The notes: generated by a model not told the origin, from the letters alone. DNA of 64,000 nt from Methyloligella sp. GL2 (GCF_013341275.1 NZ_CP054476.1:2158988-2222987), one strand, 5' to 3'; shown: positions 1 to 9,957, counted from the stretch's first letter. Numbers and translations: made by a program.

Positions 1-266
<266 letters not shown>

Positions 267-369
267 CCAATTGACGCACGCTGGCTGGAACGACGGGATT
301 AGTCATCGTTTTGCCGTGGGTCGGGACTAAGCGGCTTGTCCTGCATTGCCAAACCTACAGGGGAGAAAC

Positions 370-1779
370 ATGGCAGACGCTGAAAGCTTAGTGAAAAAAA
401 TCAAGGACGAGGACATCAAGTTCGTCGACGTCCGCTTTACCGATCCGCGCGGCAAGATGCAGCACGTGACGATGGACGCCAGCGTGATGGATGCGGAAGC
501 CTTCGCCGAGGGCGTCATGTTCGACGGCTCCTCCATCGCCGGCTGGAAGAGCATCGACAAATCCGACATGAAGCTGATGCCGGATTGCGACAGCGCCTTC
601 GTCGATCCGTTCTTCGCTCAGAGCACCCTTGCGGTGATCTGCGACGTGCTGGAGCCCCTCACCGACGAACCCTATGAGCGCGATCCGCGCGGCATCGCCA
701 ACAAGGCGATGAACTACCTGAAGCAGACCGGTGTCGGCGACACCGCGGTGTTCGGTCCGGAGCCGGAGTTCTTCGTCTTCGACGACGTGCGCTTCGTCGC
801 CGATCCGTATTACTGCATGTACAAGCTCGACTCGGTTGAGCTGCCCTCCAACATGGGCACCGAATACGATATGGGGAACCTGGCCCACCGTCCGCGCACC
901 AAGGGCGGCTATTTCCCGGTTCCGCCGATCGATTCGGCTCAGGACCTGCGCGGCGAGATGCTGAGCGTGATGTCCGAGATGGGCGTCACCGTGGAAAAGC
1001 ATCACCACGAGGTGGCCGCCGCCCAGCACGAGGCCGGCATCAAGTTCGGTCCGCTGGTCAAGACCGCCGACCACGTGCAGCTCTACAAGTACGCTGTGCA
1101 CATGGTGGCCCAGGCCTACGGCAAGACGGCGACCTTCATGCCGAAGCCGGTGTTCGGCGATAACGGCTCGGGCATGCACACACACCAGTCGATCTGGAAG
1201 GACGGCCAACCGACCTTCGCCGGCGACAAATATGCCGACCTGTCCGATACCGCGCTTTGGTATATCGGCGGCATCCTGAAGCACGCCAAGACGCTGAACG
1301 TCTTCACCAACCCGTCCACCAACTCCTACAAGCGTCTGGTGCCGGGTTACGAGGCGCCGGTGCTGCTGGCCTACTCCTCGCGCAACCGTTCGGCCTCCTG
1401 CCGTATCCCGCTCGGGTCCGGTCCGAAGTCGAAGCGCATTGAGATCCGCTTCCCCGATGCCATGGCCAATCCGTATCTGGCCTTCGCCGCCATGCTGATG
1501 GCCGGTCTCGACGGCATCGAGAACAAGATCGATCCGGGCGAGGCGATGGATAAGAACCTCTACGACCTGCCGCCGGAAGAGCTGGCCGGCATCCCGACGG
1601 TCTGCGGTTCGCTGGCCGAGGCCTGCGAGGCGCTGGATTCGGACCGCGAGTTCCTGAAGAAGGGCGGCGTGTTCACCGACGATGCGATCGACGGCTATCT
1701 GGAGCTGAAGGCCGAAGAGGTCGACAAGCTGCGCCTGATGCCGCATCCGATCGAGTTCGAGATGTACTACAGCTGGTAG
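370..1779 (+). CDS. glnA: Glutamine synthetase type I
   Basis: ATP-dependent amidation of glutamate to glutamine, a cytosolic dodecamer. The 469-residue product matches the usual GSI length. I chose the ATG at 370, preceded by GGGGAGAA, over an in-frame TTG at 346 that would add eight unconserved residues. Beta-grasp residues [10 protein letters not shown] and FDGSSIAGW lie near the N terminus; the ATP-site stretch [15 protein letters not shown] and the arginine-rich active-site block are present. The adenylylation motif NLYDLPPEE is intact with Tyr398, so activity should be adjusted by GlnE under control of the PII protein encoded just upstream. A strong terminator follows. Confidence 0.98.
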   Translation: MADAESLVKKIKDEDIKFVDVRFTDPRGKMQHVTMDASVMDAEAFAEGVMFDGSSIAGWKSIDKSDMKLMPDCDSAFVDPFFAQSTLAVICDVLEPLTDEPYERDPRGIANKAMNYLKQTGVGDTAVFGPEPEFFVFDDVRFVADPYYCMYKLDSVELPSNMGTEYDMGNLAHRPRTKGGYFPVPPIDSAQDLRGEMLSVMSEMGVTVEKHHHEVAAAQHEAGIKFGPLVKTADHVQLYKYAVHMVAQAYGKTATFMPKPVFGDNGSGMHTHQSIWKDGQPTFAGDKYADLSDTALWYIGGILKHAKTLNVFTNPSTNSYKRLVPGYEAPVLLAYSSRNRSASCRIPLGSGPKSKRIEIRFPDAMANPYLAFAAMLMAGLDGIENKIDPGEAMDKNLYDLPPEELAGIPTVCGSLAEACEALDSDREFLKKGGVFTDDAIDGYLELKAEEVDKLRLMPHPIEFEMYYSW

Positions 1780-1829
1780 TCGCGAACTGAGCTATCGCTT
1801 CGGCGGCCTCGCCGCCGGAGCAAAAAATT

Positions 1830-1867
1830 GGGGCGGCTGTCTGCGCTATGACAGCCGCCCCTTTTTT
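1830..1867 (+). terminator. Rho-independent terminator of glnBA
   Basis: Perfect 12-bp GC-rich stem (1830-1841 with 1850-1861), an 8-base loop and a run of six T. It lies 50 bases after the glnA stop, so it closes the glnB-glnA transcript. Confidence 0.93.
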
Positions 1868-1974
1868 AGCCCGACCTGCCCTTTCAAGGCCGTTTTCCGC
1901 ATCCCCCGTCGAACACGGGGCCTAATCTCAAGAGTTGCGGCCGGGCTCCCCCAAACTCGAAAGCTCTTCGCCTC

Positions 1975-2271
1975 CTACAGCCAGTAGAAGACGATGATCA
2001 CCAGCACGCCGAGCAGCGCCCACCCCAACCATTCGCGGTTGTCGGTGCACCACTCCGTCAGCATCGACGGCATGCCGAAAATCATGAATCGGAACAGGGA
2101 GACGGCCGAGAAGGCGACGATGCCGGCGAGCGCCCACAGGCTGTATTCGGGCGCAGCGGCGCTCATGCCCGCATCGACGAGCAGCACCTGGCCGGTACTC
2201 GCCCCGGTGATCAGGACCCCATAGAGCGATCCCAGCACCATGGCGACCAGTATGGCGTAGCGAAACAGCAT
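1975..2271 (-). CDS. Small inner-membrane protein of unknown function
   Basis: A 98-residue protein that I do not recognise. It has three hydrophobic segments, roughly residues 3-25, 44-65 and 81-98, the last ending two residues after the aromatic pair FYW. A short charged loop with the motif TEWCTDNREW lies between segments two and three. This predicts a three-pass inner-membrane protein. It stands alone between the glnA terminator and a repeat element, and its upstream side (2272-2340) is AT-richer, consistent with its own promoter. An overlapping frame at 1928-2302 looks like a shadow because it lacks the hydrophobic pattern. Function cannot be inferred. Confidence 0.6.
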   Translation of the reverse strand: MLFRYAILVAMVLGSLYGVLITGASTGQVLLVDAGMSAAAPEYSLWALAGIVAFSAVSLFRFMIFGMPSMLTEWCTDNREWLGWALLGVLVIIVFYWL

Positions 2272-2410
2272 CGCTCGCGTCTTCCCCCTTAATTTGAGAC
2301 AAATTTTAGAGGGACGCCGTAAAGGAAACGGAAAAGAGTAGGCTTAGCGGCGCGTTAAGCGGCTCGCCTTTTTGAGACGGCTGGGTTGTGGAGGCGACGC
2401 TCCTTCACCT

Positions 2411-2498
2411 CGTCATGCCCGGCCTTGAGCCGGGCATCCAGAGCAGCCAACTCAGAGCGGGCGTCTCTGGATTGCCGGGTCAAGCCCGGCAATGACGA
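2411..2498. repeat. Intergenic palindromic repeat, family A
   Basis: Two small hairpins, a GTCATGCCCGG...CCGGGCAT half and a TTGCCGGGTCAAGCCCGGCAATGAC half, separated by about 40 bases. The same pattern recurs at 5203-5298, 5394-5516 and 9541-9747, always between genes. Confidence 0.85.
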
Positions 2499-2517
2499 GT
2501 GGGATTATGGGGCCAGC

Positions 2518-3072
2518 CTAAGCCGCCTTCCACTTGATCGAGCAGCCAATGGAGGCGGTCTGCTGTTTCGGCCCCTCCCCGGTCTCAGCGACCTGCTTCA
2601 TCGCCTCGAACAGATCGCGGCGGACGTCCGGGCCTGCCGGTGCCTTGCCGCTCTCATCCAGCCGCCCGCGATATTGCAGGCCGAGATCCTTGTTGAAGCC
2701 GAAGAAGTCCGGCGTGCAGACCGCGTCATAGGCGCGGGCCACCTGCTGGGTCTCGTCATAGAGATAGGGGAAGGTGAAGCCGTTCTCAGCGGCGAAAGCC
2801 TTCATGTTGTCGAAGGAGTCTTCCGGATAATGCTCCGCGTCGTTGGCGGAGATGGCAACGGCGCCGATGCCGTAGGGCTTCAAGGCCTCCACGTCGCGCA
2901 CGATGCGGTCCGCCACCGCCTTCACATAGGGGCAGTGATTGCAGATGAACATCACAAGAAGACCGTTCGGCCCCTTCACATCGCCTAGGCTGTAAGTCTT
3001 GCCGTCGACGCCGGGCAGCTCGAAATCCGGTGCCTTCCAGCCAAAATCGCATAGCGGTGTCTCTGCGGCCAT
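2518..3072 (-). CDS. Thioredoxin-fold (AhpC/TSA-like, redoxin) family protein
   Basis: A 184-residue cytosolic protein of the redoxin group. The start at 3072 is preceded by GGAGGAGAC; a longer frame reaching 3147 has no ribosome site. The N-terminal stretch APDFELPGVDGKTYSLGD is the usual redoxin opening. The active-site region reads MFICNHCPYV with Cys44 and Cys47 as a CxxC pair, followed by a conserved-looking VAISAND block and the cis-Pro region CTPDFFGF. There is no signal peptide. These proteins are usually annotated as thioredoxin family protein; the substrate is unknown. It is divergent from the PhoX gene, with 93 bases between the two starts, so both promoters lie there. Confidence 0.88.
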   Translation of the reverse strand: MAAETPLCDFGWKAPDFELPGVDGKTYSLGDVKGPNGLLVMFICNHCPYVKAVADRIVRDVEALKPYGIGAVAISANDAEHYPEDSFDNMKAFAAENGFTFPYLYDETQQVARAYDAVCTPDFFGFNKDLGLQYRGRLDESGKAPAGPDVRRDLFEAMKQVAETGEGPKQQTASIGCSIKWKAA

Positions 3073-3165
3073 GTCTCCTCCGTGACGCTCTTCGACATTC
3101 AAAAATGTGCAATGCGCTGGGACTAGATTTCGCGCCCCTACTCCCATTGCACGGTTTCAACAGAT

Positions 3166-5181
3166 ATGGCCAAGAGCCCGTTTTACTGCAACCGCTCCGA
3201 AGCCTTCGAGGCGCATGACGATATCCCGCTGAGCCCGAAAGACGCCCCGACCATCGGCGAGGTGGTGTATCGGCGCTATAGCCGCCGCGATGTGATCCGC
3301 GGCAGCTTAGGGGTCGCCGCCGCGGCGGCGCTGTTCGGATCCGGGGCGCTCGGTGCAGACACTGCGGCGGCGAAACAGGCACCCGAAAGCCGCTTCGATT
3401 TCGACGAGGTGGCGGCGGGGATCGACGAGACCCATCACGTGGCGGACGGCTACGAGGCGCAGATCCTGTTGCGCTGGGGCGATCCGCTATTTCCGGATTC
3501 GCCGCCTTTCGATCCCAACAATCAGAGCCCCGCGGCGCAGCTGAAGCAGTTCGGCTACAACAACGACTATATCGGCTTCATCCCGCTGAACGAGGACGGC
3601 AGCCAGGCCCTGCTCTGCGTCAATCACGAATACACCAATGAAGAGGTGATGTTTCCGGGGCTAGGGCGGCAGGACAAGGAAGCCTGCTTCAGCGGCATGA
3701 CCAAGGAGCTGGTCGATATCGAGATGGCGGCCCATGGCGTCAGCATCGTGGAGATCGCCAAGCAGGACGATCTCTGGAAGGTCCGGCTCGACAGCCCCTA
3801 TAACCGCCGCATCTCGTCGCTGACGAAAATGTCGGTGGACGGGCCGGCGGCGGGCCATGCGCGGCTTCATACGAAGGACGATCCGGACGGCCAGACCATC
3901 ACCGGCACGCTGAACAATTGCGCCGGCGGCGTCACGCCGTGGGGTACCTATCTCGCCTCGGAAGAGAATTTCCACGGCTATTTCTGGACCGAAGATCATG
4001 ACGGTGCCTGCACCCCGGCGGAGGGGCTTGGCGGCGATCAGGCGGAAAGCTATGCGCGCTATGGCGTGCCGGCGCTCTGGTATGCCTGGGGCCGGTATTA
4101 CGACCGCTTCAATGTCGACAGGGAACCGAACGAGGCGAACCGCTTCGGCTGGGTCTGCGAGATCGATCCGTTCGATCCCGCCTCCACGCCGGTGAAGCAC
4201 ACCGCGCTTGGCCGCTATCGCCATGAGGGCGCCGAATGCCTGCTCAACAAAGACGGGCGCGCCGTGGTCTATTGCGGCGACGACGGGAAGTTCGACTATG
4301 TCTACCGCTTCGTCAGCAAGGGCACGTACGACCCGGACGACCGGGCTGCGAATATGTGGCTGCTTTCGGAAGGCACCCTGTCTGCGGCCCGCTTCAACGA
4401 TGACGGCTCGGTGGATTGGCTGCCGCTGGTGTTCGGCGAGAACGGGCTGACGCCAGAGAACGGCTTCGCTTCCCAGGCCGATGTGGTGATCAATGCGCGG
4501 CTCGCCGCCGATAAGCTGGGCGCCACCCGCATGGACCGCCCCGAGGATATCCAGCCGAATCTCGAAAACGGCCGCGTCTATCTCATGCTCACCAACAATA
4601 CCAAGCGCGAGGCCGACGACACCGACACCGCCAATCCGCGCGGCGACAATGCCTTCGGCCATATTATCGAGATGACGCCGCCGGACGGCGACCACGCCGC
4701 GGCGCATTACGCCTGGGACATGCTGGTGCAATGCGGCGACCCCAGCGTCGCCGGCATCGGCGCGGTGTGGAATCCGGACACTTCCGAGTCCGGCTGGTTC
4801 GCCTGCCCCGACAATGCGGCGGTGGATAGCGAGGGCCGGCTGTGGGTCGCCACCGACCAGGGCGAATATTGGGACCGCACCGGCAAGGCGGACGGGCTCT
4901 ACGCGATGGAGACGGAGGGCGACGGCCGCAGCACCGCGAAGCTTTTCTTCCGTTGCCCCGTGGGGGCTGAGATGTGCGGCCCCTGCTTCGCCCCGGATCA
5001 GGAAACAGCGTTCGTCGCCGTGCAGCATCCGGGCACCGATGGGACGGACAAGTATCCGGGCTTCGAGCGGGCCTCGACCTTCGAGGACCCGGCCACCCGC
5101 TGGCCGGATTTTGATCCCGCCATGCCGCCGCGGCCTTCGGTGGTTGCGATCACCAAGAAGGGCGGCGGCAAGATCGCCTGA
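3166..5181 (+). CDS. PhoX-family alkaline phosphatase (DUF839), Tat-exported
   Basis: A 671-residue protein of the PhoX/DUF839 family, periplasmic calcium- and iron-dependent phosphatases that release phosphate from organic esters. A twin-arginine signal is clear: SRRDVIRG at residues 39-46 followed by a hydrophobic stretch and an alanine-rich cleavage region. The family blocks GDPLFP, FGYNNDYIGFIPL and CVNHEYTNEE occur in order, followed by NNCAGGVTPWGT and EENFHGYF. This is the extended PhoX type. I see no Pho box in the 93-base upstream gap, so phosphate control is not shown. It stands alone, followed by repeats. Confidence 0.9.
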   Translation: MAKSPFYCNRSEAFEAHDDIPLSPKDAPTIGEVVYRRYSRRDVIRGSLGVAAAAALFGSGALGADTAAAKQAPESRFDFDEVAAGIDETHHVADGYEAQILLRWGDPLFPDSPPFDPNNQSPAAQLKQFGYNNDYIGFIPLNEDGSQALLCVNHEYTNEEVMFPGLGRQDKEACFSGMTKELVDIEMAAHGVSIVEIAKQDDLWKVRLDSPYNRRISSLTKMSVDGPAAGHARLHTKDDPDGQTITGTLNNCAGGVTPWGTYLASEENFHGYFWTEDHDGACTPAEGLGGDQAESYARYGVPALWYAWGRYYDRFNVDREPNEANRFGWVCEIDPFDPASTPVKHTALGRYRHEGAECLLNKDGRAVVYCGDDGKFDYVYRFVSKGTYDPDDRAANMWLLSEGTLSAARFNDDGSVDWLPLVFGENGLTPENGFASQADVVINARLAADKLGATRMDRPEDIQPNLENGRVYLMLTNNTKREADDTDTANPRGDNAFGHIIEMTPPDGDHAAAHYAWDMLVQCGDPSVAGIGAVWNPDTSESGWFACPDNAAVDSEGRLWVATDQGEYWDRTGKADGLYAMETEGDGRSTAKLFFRCPVGAEMCGPCFAPDQETAFVAVQHPGTDGTDKYPGFERASTFEDPATRWPDFDPAMPPRPSVVAITKKGGGKIA

Positions 5182-5202
5182 ACGGGCGAGACCAATATTC
5201 GG

Positions 5203-5298
5203 CGTCATGCCCGGCCTTGTGCCGGGCATCCATGATCACTGTGCCCATAAATGAAACGCGGGTGTTCATGGATCACCGGGACAAGCCCGGTGATGACG
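5203..5298. repeat. Intergenic palindromic repeat, family A
   Basis: Same architecture as 2411-2498: a CGTCATGCCCGG hairpin, a short spacer, then a GATCACCGGGACAAGCCCGG hairpin ending TGATGACG. Confidence 0.85.
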
Positions 5299-5334
5299 GA
5301 TGCATGTGTGACGCGCTCTGAGCTTCAGCCTCAA

Positions 5335-5386
5335 CCCCCTCACCCCAACCCTCTCCCCACCGGGGAGAGGGAGGAGGCCGTGCCTT
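5335..5386. repeat. Intergenic repeat, family B (CTCTCCCC/GGGGAGAG hairpin)
   Basis: Pyrimidine-rich lead (CCCTCACCCCAACC) into the hairpin CTCTCCCC-acc-GGGGAGAG, then GGCCGTGCC. The same unit occurs at about 9885-9934, including the trailing GGCCGTGCC. Confidence 0.8.
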
Positions 5387-5393
5387 CATTCCT

Positions 5394-5516
5394 CGTCATT
5401 GCCGGGCTTGACTTTAGCCTGTACCCGGGTCGGCGAAGCCGAACCCGGGTGGCAATCCAGAGCCACATGCCGCGTGCCAGCCGCCCTGGATGCCCGGGCC
5501 ACGCCCGGGCATGACG
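5394..5516. repeat. Intergenic palindromic repeat, family A, compound copy
   Basis: Three nested CCCGGG-type hairpins bounded by CGTCATT at the left and GGGCATGACG at the right. With the two preceding repeats it fills nearly all of the 471-base gap 5182-5652 between the PhoX gene and parE; I see no gene in that gap. Confidence 0.8.
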
Positions 5517-5652
5517 CAGAGCATAGCGCCCTCGCCCGCGGCGCGGGGCGCTCTTGAAAAAGCCATGGGCCCGTGTAACCAGAGACGATGCACGGGAGCG
5601 GACTGATTCTCGTCCCCCTCCCGCCAAAACCCAACTCCGAAACGTCCCGTAT

Positions 5653-7737
5653 ATGGCTTCATCTCGCGACCTTTTCGCCAAGATCGACGACGGCGCGGAC
5701 AAAGCGCCGCGCAAGAGCAAATCCGCGCCTTCCAAGGCGACTGCGGCCAAATCTGCGCCGGCGAAGGCCGCGGCCGCGCCGCGGGTGCAATCGGCGGAGG
5801 AGGCCTACAGCGCCGCGGATATCGAGGTTCTGGAGGGGCTGGAGCCGGTCCGGCGCCGGCCGGGCATGTATATCGGCGGTACCGACGCCACTGCCCTGCA
5901 CCATCTCTTCGCCGAGGTGCTGGACAATTCCATGGACGAGGCGGTGGCAGGCCATGCCAGCCGCATCGAGGTGGAGCTTCTGGCCGACGGCTCGCTGAGC
6001 GTTGCCGATAACGGCCGCGGCATCCCCGTCGACCCGCATCCGAAATTCAAGAGCAAGTCGGCGCTCGAGATCATCATGACGACGCTGCATGCGGGCGGCA
6101 AGTTCGACTCCAAGGCCTATGAGACCAGCGGCGGCCTGCATGGCGTCGGCGTCTCGGTGGTGAACGCCCTCTCCGAAGATCTGGAGGTCGAGGTCGCCCG
6201 CGGGCAGCAGCTCTATCGTCAGAGCTATTCCCGCGGCCTACCGCAAAGCGGGCTGGAGAAGCTCGGCGCGGTGAAGAACCGGCGCGGCACCAAGGTGCGC
6301 TTCAAGCCGGATGCGCAGATCTTCGGGCAAAGCGCCGCCTTCGAGCCGGCGCGGCTGTTCCGCATGGCCCGCTCCAAGGCCTATCTGTTCGGCGGGGTGA
6401 AGATCGAATGGTCCTGCGCCCCGGAGCTACTGGAGACCGATTCGAAGACGCCGCAAAAAGCGGTGTTCCACTTCCCCGGCGGACTGAAGGATTTTCTGGA
6501 AAGCCGCATCGAGGGCGAAGAGCGGGTGGTGAAAGACCTGTTCAGCGGGCGCGTGGAGAAGGCCAAGGGCCACGGCACGGTGGAATGGGCGATCAGCTGG
6601 ATCGCATCCGCCGACGGCTTCCTCAACTCCTACTGCAACACCGTGCCGACCCCCGACGGCGGCACCCACGAGAACGGCCTCCGGGCCGCCCTGCTCAAGG
6701 GCCTGCGCGCCTATGGCGAGATGGCCGGGCATAAGCGCACCGCACAGATCACCGCCGATGACGTCTTGATCAGCGCCGGCGCCATGCTCTCAGTGTTCAT
6801 CCGCGAGCCGGAATTCCAGGGCCAGACCAAGGAGAAGCTCTCCACGCAGGAGGCTGCCCGCGTCGTCGAAGGCACGGTGCGCGATGCGTTCGATCACTGG
6901 CTGACCGGCAATCCGGCCCGCGCCAGCCAGCTGCTAGATTGGGTGGTGGAGCGTTCCGACGAGCGGCTGCGCCGCCGCAAGGAGAAGGAAGTCAGCCGCC
7001 AGAGCGCCACGCGGCGCTTAAGGCTTCCCGGCAAGCTGGCCGATTGCTCCTCCAAGGGCTCGAAGGGCACCGAAATCTTCCTGGTCGAGGGCGATTCCGC
7101 CGGCGGCTCGGCCAAGCAGGCGCGGGACCGGGCGACGCAAGCCGTGCTCCCCTTGCGCGGCAAGATCCTGAACGTCGCCTCCGCCAGCTCCTCCAAGCTC
7201 GCCGACAATCAGCTGATCTCCGATCTGGTGCAGGCGCTGGGCTGTGGCACCGGCAGCCGCTTCCGGGAAAGCGACCTTCGCTACGAGCGGGTGGTGATCA
7301 TGACCGACGCCGACGTAGACGGCGCCCATATCGCAGCGCTTCTGATCACCTTCTTCTACCGAGAGATGCGGGCGCTGATCGAAAGCGGGCATCTCTTCCT
7401 TGCCGTGCCGCCGCTCTATCGCATCAGCCAGGGCGCCAAAACGCTCTATGCGCGGGACGATGCCCATAAGGACGAGCTGATGGAGAGCGAGTTCACCGGC
7501 AGGGGCAAGATCGATATCGGCCGCTTCAAAGGTCTTGGCGAAATGCTGCCGCGGCAGCTGAAAGAGACCACCATGGACCCGAAGCGGCGTACCCTGCTCC
7601 AGGTCGAACTGGAGGAGGATGAGGAGAAGCTCGTATCCAAGACGGTGGAGCAGCTGATGGGCAATAAGGCCGAGGCGCGCTTCAAATTCATCCAGGAGCG
7701 GGCCGAGTTCGCCACCGCCGACGACCTGGATATCTGA
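5653..7737 (+). CDS. parE: DNA topoisomerase IV subunit B
   Basis: ATPase subunit of topoisomerase IV, which with ParC decatenates daughter chromosomes. The product is 694 residues from the ATG at 5653; an in-frame TTG at 5554 would add 33 unlikely residues. Residues 18-50 form a Lys/Ala-rich extension before the core. The GHKL ATPase has the EVLDNSMDEA helix (Glu88, Asn92) and ADNGRGIPVD. The TOPRIM domain shows EGDSAGGSAKQARDR and the metal site DADVDGAHI, and the C-terminal FKGLGEM motif is present. The lack of a roughly 160-residue insert, the GSAKQARDR sequence and the length separate it from GyrB. No Shine-Dalgarno sequence is obvious. It stands as a single gene; parC is not in the window. 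Confidence 0.93.
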   Translation: MASSRDLFAKIDDGADKAPRKSKSAPSKATAAKSAPAKAAAAPRVQSAEEAYSAADIEVLEGLEPVRRRPGMYIGGTDATALHHLFAEVLDNSMDEAVAGHASRIEVELLADGSLSVADNGRGIPVDPHPKFKSKSALEIIMTTLHAGGKFDSKAYETSGGLHGVGVSVVNALSEDLEVEVARGQQLYRQSYSRGLPQSGLEKLGAVKNRRGTKVRFKPDAQIFGQSAAFEPARLFRMARSKAYLFGGVKIEWSCAPELLETDSKTPQKAVFHFPGGLKDFLESRIEGEERVVKDLFSGRVEKAKGHGTVEWAISWIASADGFLNSYCNTVPTPDGGTHENGLRAALLKGLRAYGEMAGHKRTAQITADDVLISAGAMLSVFIREPEFQGQTKEKLSTQEAARVVEGTVRDAFDHWLTGNPARASQLLDWVVERSDERLRRRKEKEVSRQSATRRLRLPGKLADCSSKGSKGTEIFLVEGDSAGGSAKQARDRATQAVLPLRGKILNVASASSSKLADNQLISDLVQALGCGTGSRFRESDLRYERVVIMTDADVDGAHIAALLITFFYREMRALIESGHLFLAVPPLYRISQGAKTLYARDDAHKDELMESEFTGRGKIDIGRFKGLGEMLPRQLKETTMDPKRRTLLQVELEEDEEKLVSKTVEQLMGNKAEARFKFIQERAEFATADDLDI

Positions 7738-7979
7738 TCTTTCCCACCCGATTCGGCCCAAACGCGTTAGATTTCCTTAATTTCTCTTTGGACTGTGCGC
7801 GATTGTCACTTGCGTCCAAACGCGCACCGGCTTATCTGGGAGAGAGTGGAAGATCGTTTTGCGCTCTATGGTTTTGCGAGACTTTCGTAAACAGCGCAAA
7901 GCCTTGCAGCACAAACTGCATGCAAACAAGAAAGTAGAACCGCGGCGCGGGGCTCCGCCCGTGGCATCTTTGCTAACGT
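7738..7979 (+). promoter_or_regulatory. Leader/promoter region of the DEAD-box helicase gene with inverted repeat
   Basis: A 242-base gap without a gene. It contains an 8-bp inverted repeat, TTTGCGCT (7858-7865) with AGCGCAAA (7893-7900), separated by 27 bases, and a GC-rich hairpin just before the start codon. No Shine-Dalgarno sequence is visible at 7980, so the leader structure may matter for translation; this is inference. Confidence 0.35.
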
Positions 7980-9476
7980 ATGAGCTTTGCAGACCTTGGC
8001 TTAAGCCCGAAGATTTTGTCAGCCGTCGAAGCTGCGGGCTACGACAAACCCACACCGATCCAGGCCGAAGCCATTCCCCACGCCATGATGGGGAAGGACG
8101 TGCTCGGTATCGCCCAGACCGGTACCGGCAAGACGGCCTCGTTCGTGCTGCCGATGCTGACCAAGCTGGAGCGCGGACGGGCGCGGGCCCGTATGCCGCG
8201 TTCGCTGATTCTGGAGCCGACACGCGAACTCGCCGCCCAGGTGGCCGAGACCTTCGAGGTGCTGGGCAAGAATCACAAGCTGACCGTGGCGCTGCTGATC
8301 GGCGGCGTCTCCTATGACGAGCAGGACCGCAAGCTGGACCGTGGCGCCGATGTGGTGATCGCCACGCCCGGCCGCCTGCTGGACCATTTCGAGCGCGGCA
8401 AGCTGCTGTTGAACGGCATCGATATCCTGGTGGTCGACGAAGCCGACCGGATGCTCGATATGGGCTTCATCCCGGATATCGAGAAGATCTGCAAACGCCT
8501 GCCCTTCACCCGCCAGACCCTGTTCTTCTCCGCCACCATGCCGCCGGAGATCCAGCGCCTGGTCGACAACTTCCTGCACCAGCCGGCCCGGGTCGAGGTG
8601 GCGCAGCAAAGCTCCGCCGCTTCCACCATCGTGCAGCGCCTGGCAAAAACGCCGGACGAGCCGAAGGCCAAGCGCGAAGCCTTGCGCGAGCTGATGCGGG
8701 CGTCCGACGTGAAGAACGCCATCGTGTTCTGCAATCGCAAGAAGGATGTCGGCATCCTGCTGCGCTCGCTGATCCGCCACGGCTTCAATGCCGGCGGGCT
8801 GCATGGCGATATGGACCAGCGCCAGCGCACCGCGACGCTGGAAGGCTTCCGCAACGGCACCATCACCTTCCTCGCCGCTTCGGACGTGGCGGCGCGCGGG
8901 CTCGACATCCCCGATGTGAGCCATGTGTTCAATTACGACGTGCCGGTGCATCCGGAGGATTACGTGCACCGTATCGGCCGCACCGGCCGGGCGGGCAAAG
9001 AAGGCTTCGCCGCCACCTTGGTGACGCCGAAAGACGCCAAGGCGATCAAAGCCATCGAGTCGATGCTGAAGCAGGATATTCCCTGGATCGACGGCGAAGG
9101 CCTGAGCGAAGACGAAATCGCCGAGGCCGAGAGCGGCCGGGGTCGTGGGCGCGGCCGGGGTTCGCGCTCCAAATCGCGCGGCGGCCGGAAGTCTGCGCCG
9201 AAGGACGGCGCCAAATCGGAAGCCAAAGTCGAAGCGAAGGCTGAGACCAAACCGGAAGCGAAATCCGAGAGCAAGCCCGACTCCAAGCCCAAGCCGGAAA
9301 AGAAATCCGGCGATGCGCCCTCCCCGAAACGGGAAGCCAAGAAGGGCAAGCCGGCGGCAAAGGTTTCGGGCAAATCGTCCGGCAAGGGCCGTAAGGACGA
9401 GAAGGACGACGGCAAGGTGCGCGGTATGGGCGACCACGTCCCCGCCTTCATGATGCGCTCGGTCCGGCCGGAATAG
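7980..9476 (+). CDS. DEAD-box ATP-dependent RNA helicase (RhlE-like)
   Basis: ATP-dependent RNA unwinding, probably in ribosome assembly or RNA decay. The 498-residue product has all core motifs: Q motif YDKPTPIQ (21-28), Walker A AQTGTGKT (45-52), PTRELA, VDEADRMLDMGF, SATMP, and in the second RecA domain VAARGLDIP and HRIGRTGRAG. After about residue 385 the sequence turns into a 100-residue Lys/Arg/Ser/Pro-rich tail with GRGRGRGRG and repeated KSEAK-type units, typical of an RNA-binding extension. The sequence of the core looks closest to RhlE. RNase E, its usual degradosome partner, is encoded at 31874-34693. Confidence 0.93.
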   Translation: MSFADLGLSPKILSAVEAAGYDKPTPIQAEAIPHAMMGKDVLGIAQTGTGKTASFVLPMLTKLERGRARARMPRSLILEPTRELAAQVAETFEVLGKNHKLTVALLIGGVSYDEQDRKLDRGADVVIATPGRLLDHFERGKLLLNGIDILVVDEADRMLDMGFIPDIEKICKRLPFTRQTLFFSATMPPEIQRLVDNFLHQPARVEVAQQSSAASTIVQRLAKTPDEPKAKREALRELMRASDVKNAIVFCNRKKDVGILLRSLIRHGFNAGGLHGDMDQRQRTATLEGFRNGTITFLAASDVAARGLDIPDVSHVFNYDVPVHPEDYVHRIGRTGRAGKEGFAATLVTPKDAKAIKAIESMLKQDIPWIDGEGLSEDEIAEAESGRGRGRGRGSRSKSRGGRKSAPKDGAKSEAKVEAKAETKPEAKSESKPDSKPKPEKKSGDAPSPKREAKKGKPAAKVSGKSSGKGRKDEKDDGKVRGMGDHVPAFMMRSVRPE

Positions 9477-9514
9477 TTCCCAGCTCCAAACGATTTCACC
9501 GACATTGAAGACTT

Positions 9515-9536
9515 ACGAGGAGGTGTGCCTCCTCGT
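9515..9536 (+). terminator. Hairpin after the helicase gene, possible terminator
   Basis: Perfect 9-bp stem ACGAGGAGG/CCTCCTCGT with a 4-base loop, 38 bases after the stop codon. No T-run follows, so it may act only weakly or as a processing end. Confidence 0.4.
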
Positions 9537-9540
9537 CCGA

Positions 9541-9747
9541 GTCATGCTCGGCCTTGTGGCGGGCATGACGACTGAGAATTGCGGGGCGCTCTAATTGAAG
9601 GCGTCATACCGGCAATAGCCGGTATCCAGCCCAAAACGACTTCGCGCGCTACTGGATCACCGGGACAGACCCGGTGATGACAATGGAGTGGGACGCGCGC
9701 TCGGTACACGACGCCCGTGGATGCCCGGGTCACGCCCGGGCATGACG
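9541..9747. repeat. Cluster of family A palindromic repeats
   Basis: Copies or half-copies at 9541-9570 (GTCATGCTCGG...GGGCATGAC), 9602-9681 (GTCATACCGGC...ACCCGGTGATGAC) and 9717-9747 (GGATGCCCGGG...CCCGGGCATGACG). They fill the first part of the 596-base gap between the helicase gene and sufA. Confidence 0.82.
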
Positions 9748-9768
9748 CTGAAAAGTGATGCCATGCAC

Positions 9769-9934
9769 GGCGCCTCACCTCTCCCTTAGGGAGAGGTCGG
9801 ATCGCCTGCCCTCAGCGAAGCGGTAGGGCGCTCGAATAGCGATCCGGGTGAGGGGTTCCGGCATCTCGATAGGGTTCTCCCCCCTCACCCCAACCCTCTC
9901 CCCACCGGGGAGAGGGAGCAGGCCGTGCCGAAGG
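9769..9934. repeat. Family B repeats in the helicase-sufA gap
   Basis: A CCTCACCTCTCCCTTAGGGA hairpin (9771 on) is followed by a full family B copy, CCCTCACCCC with CTCTCCCC/GGGGAGAG, and the GGCCGTGCC tail seen at 5335-5386. GATCGCC near 9800 and GGGTGAGGGG near 9850 form the outer arms of the first unit. Confidence 0.75.
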
Positions 9935-9957
9935 CACGCAGTGACGCCCCCCGAAAG

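Noticed and set aside
3661-5229. 522-codon open frame antisense to the PhoX gene
   Set aside because: Composition is that of a reverse-frame shadow, and the sense frame has Tat signal and family motifs.
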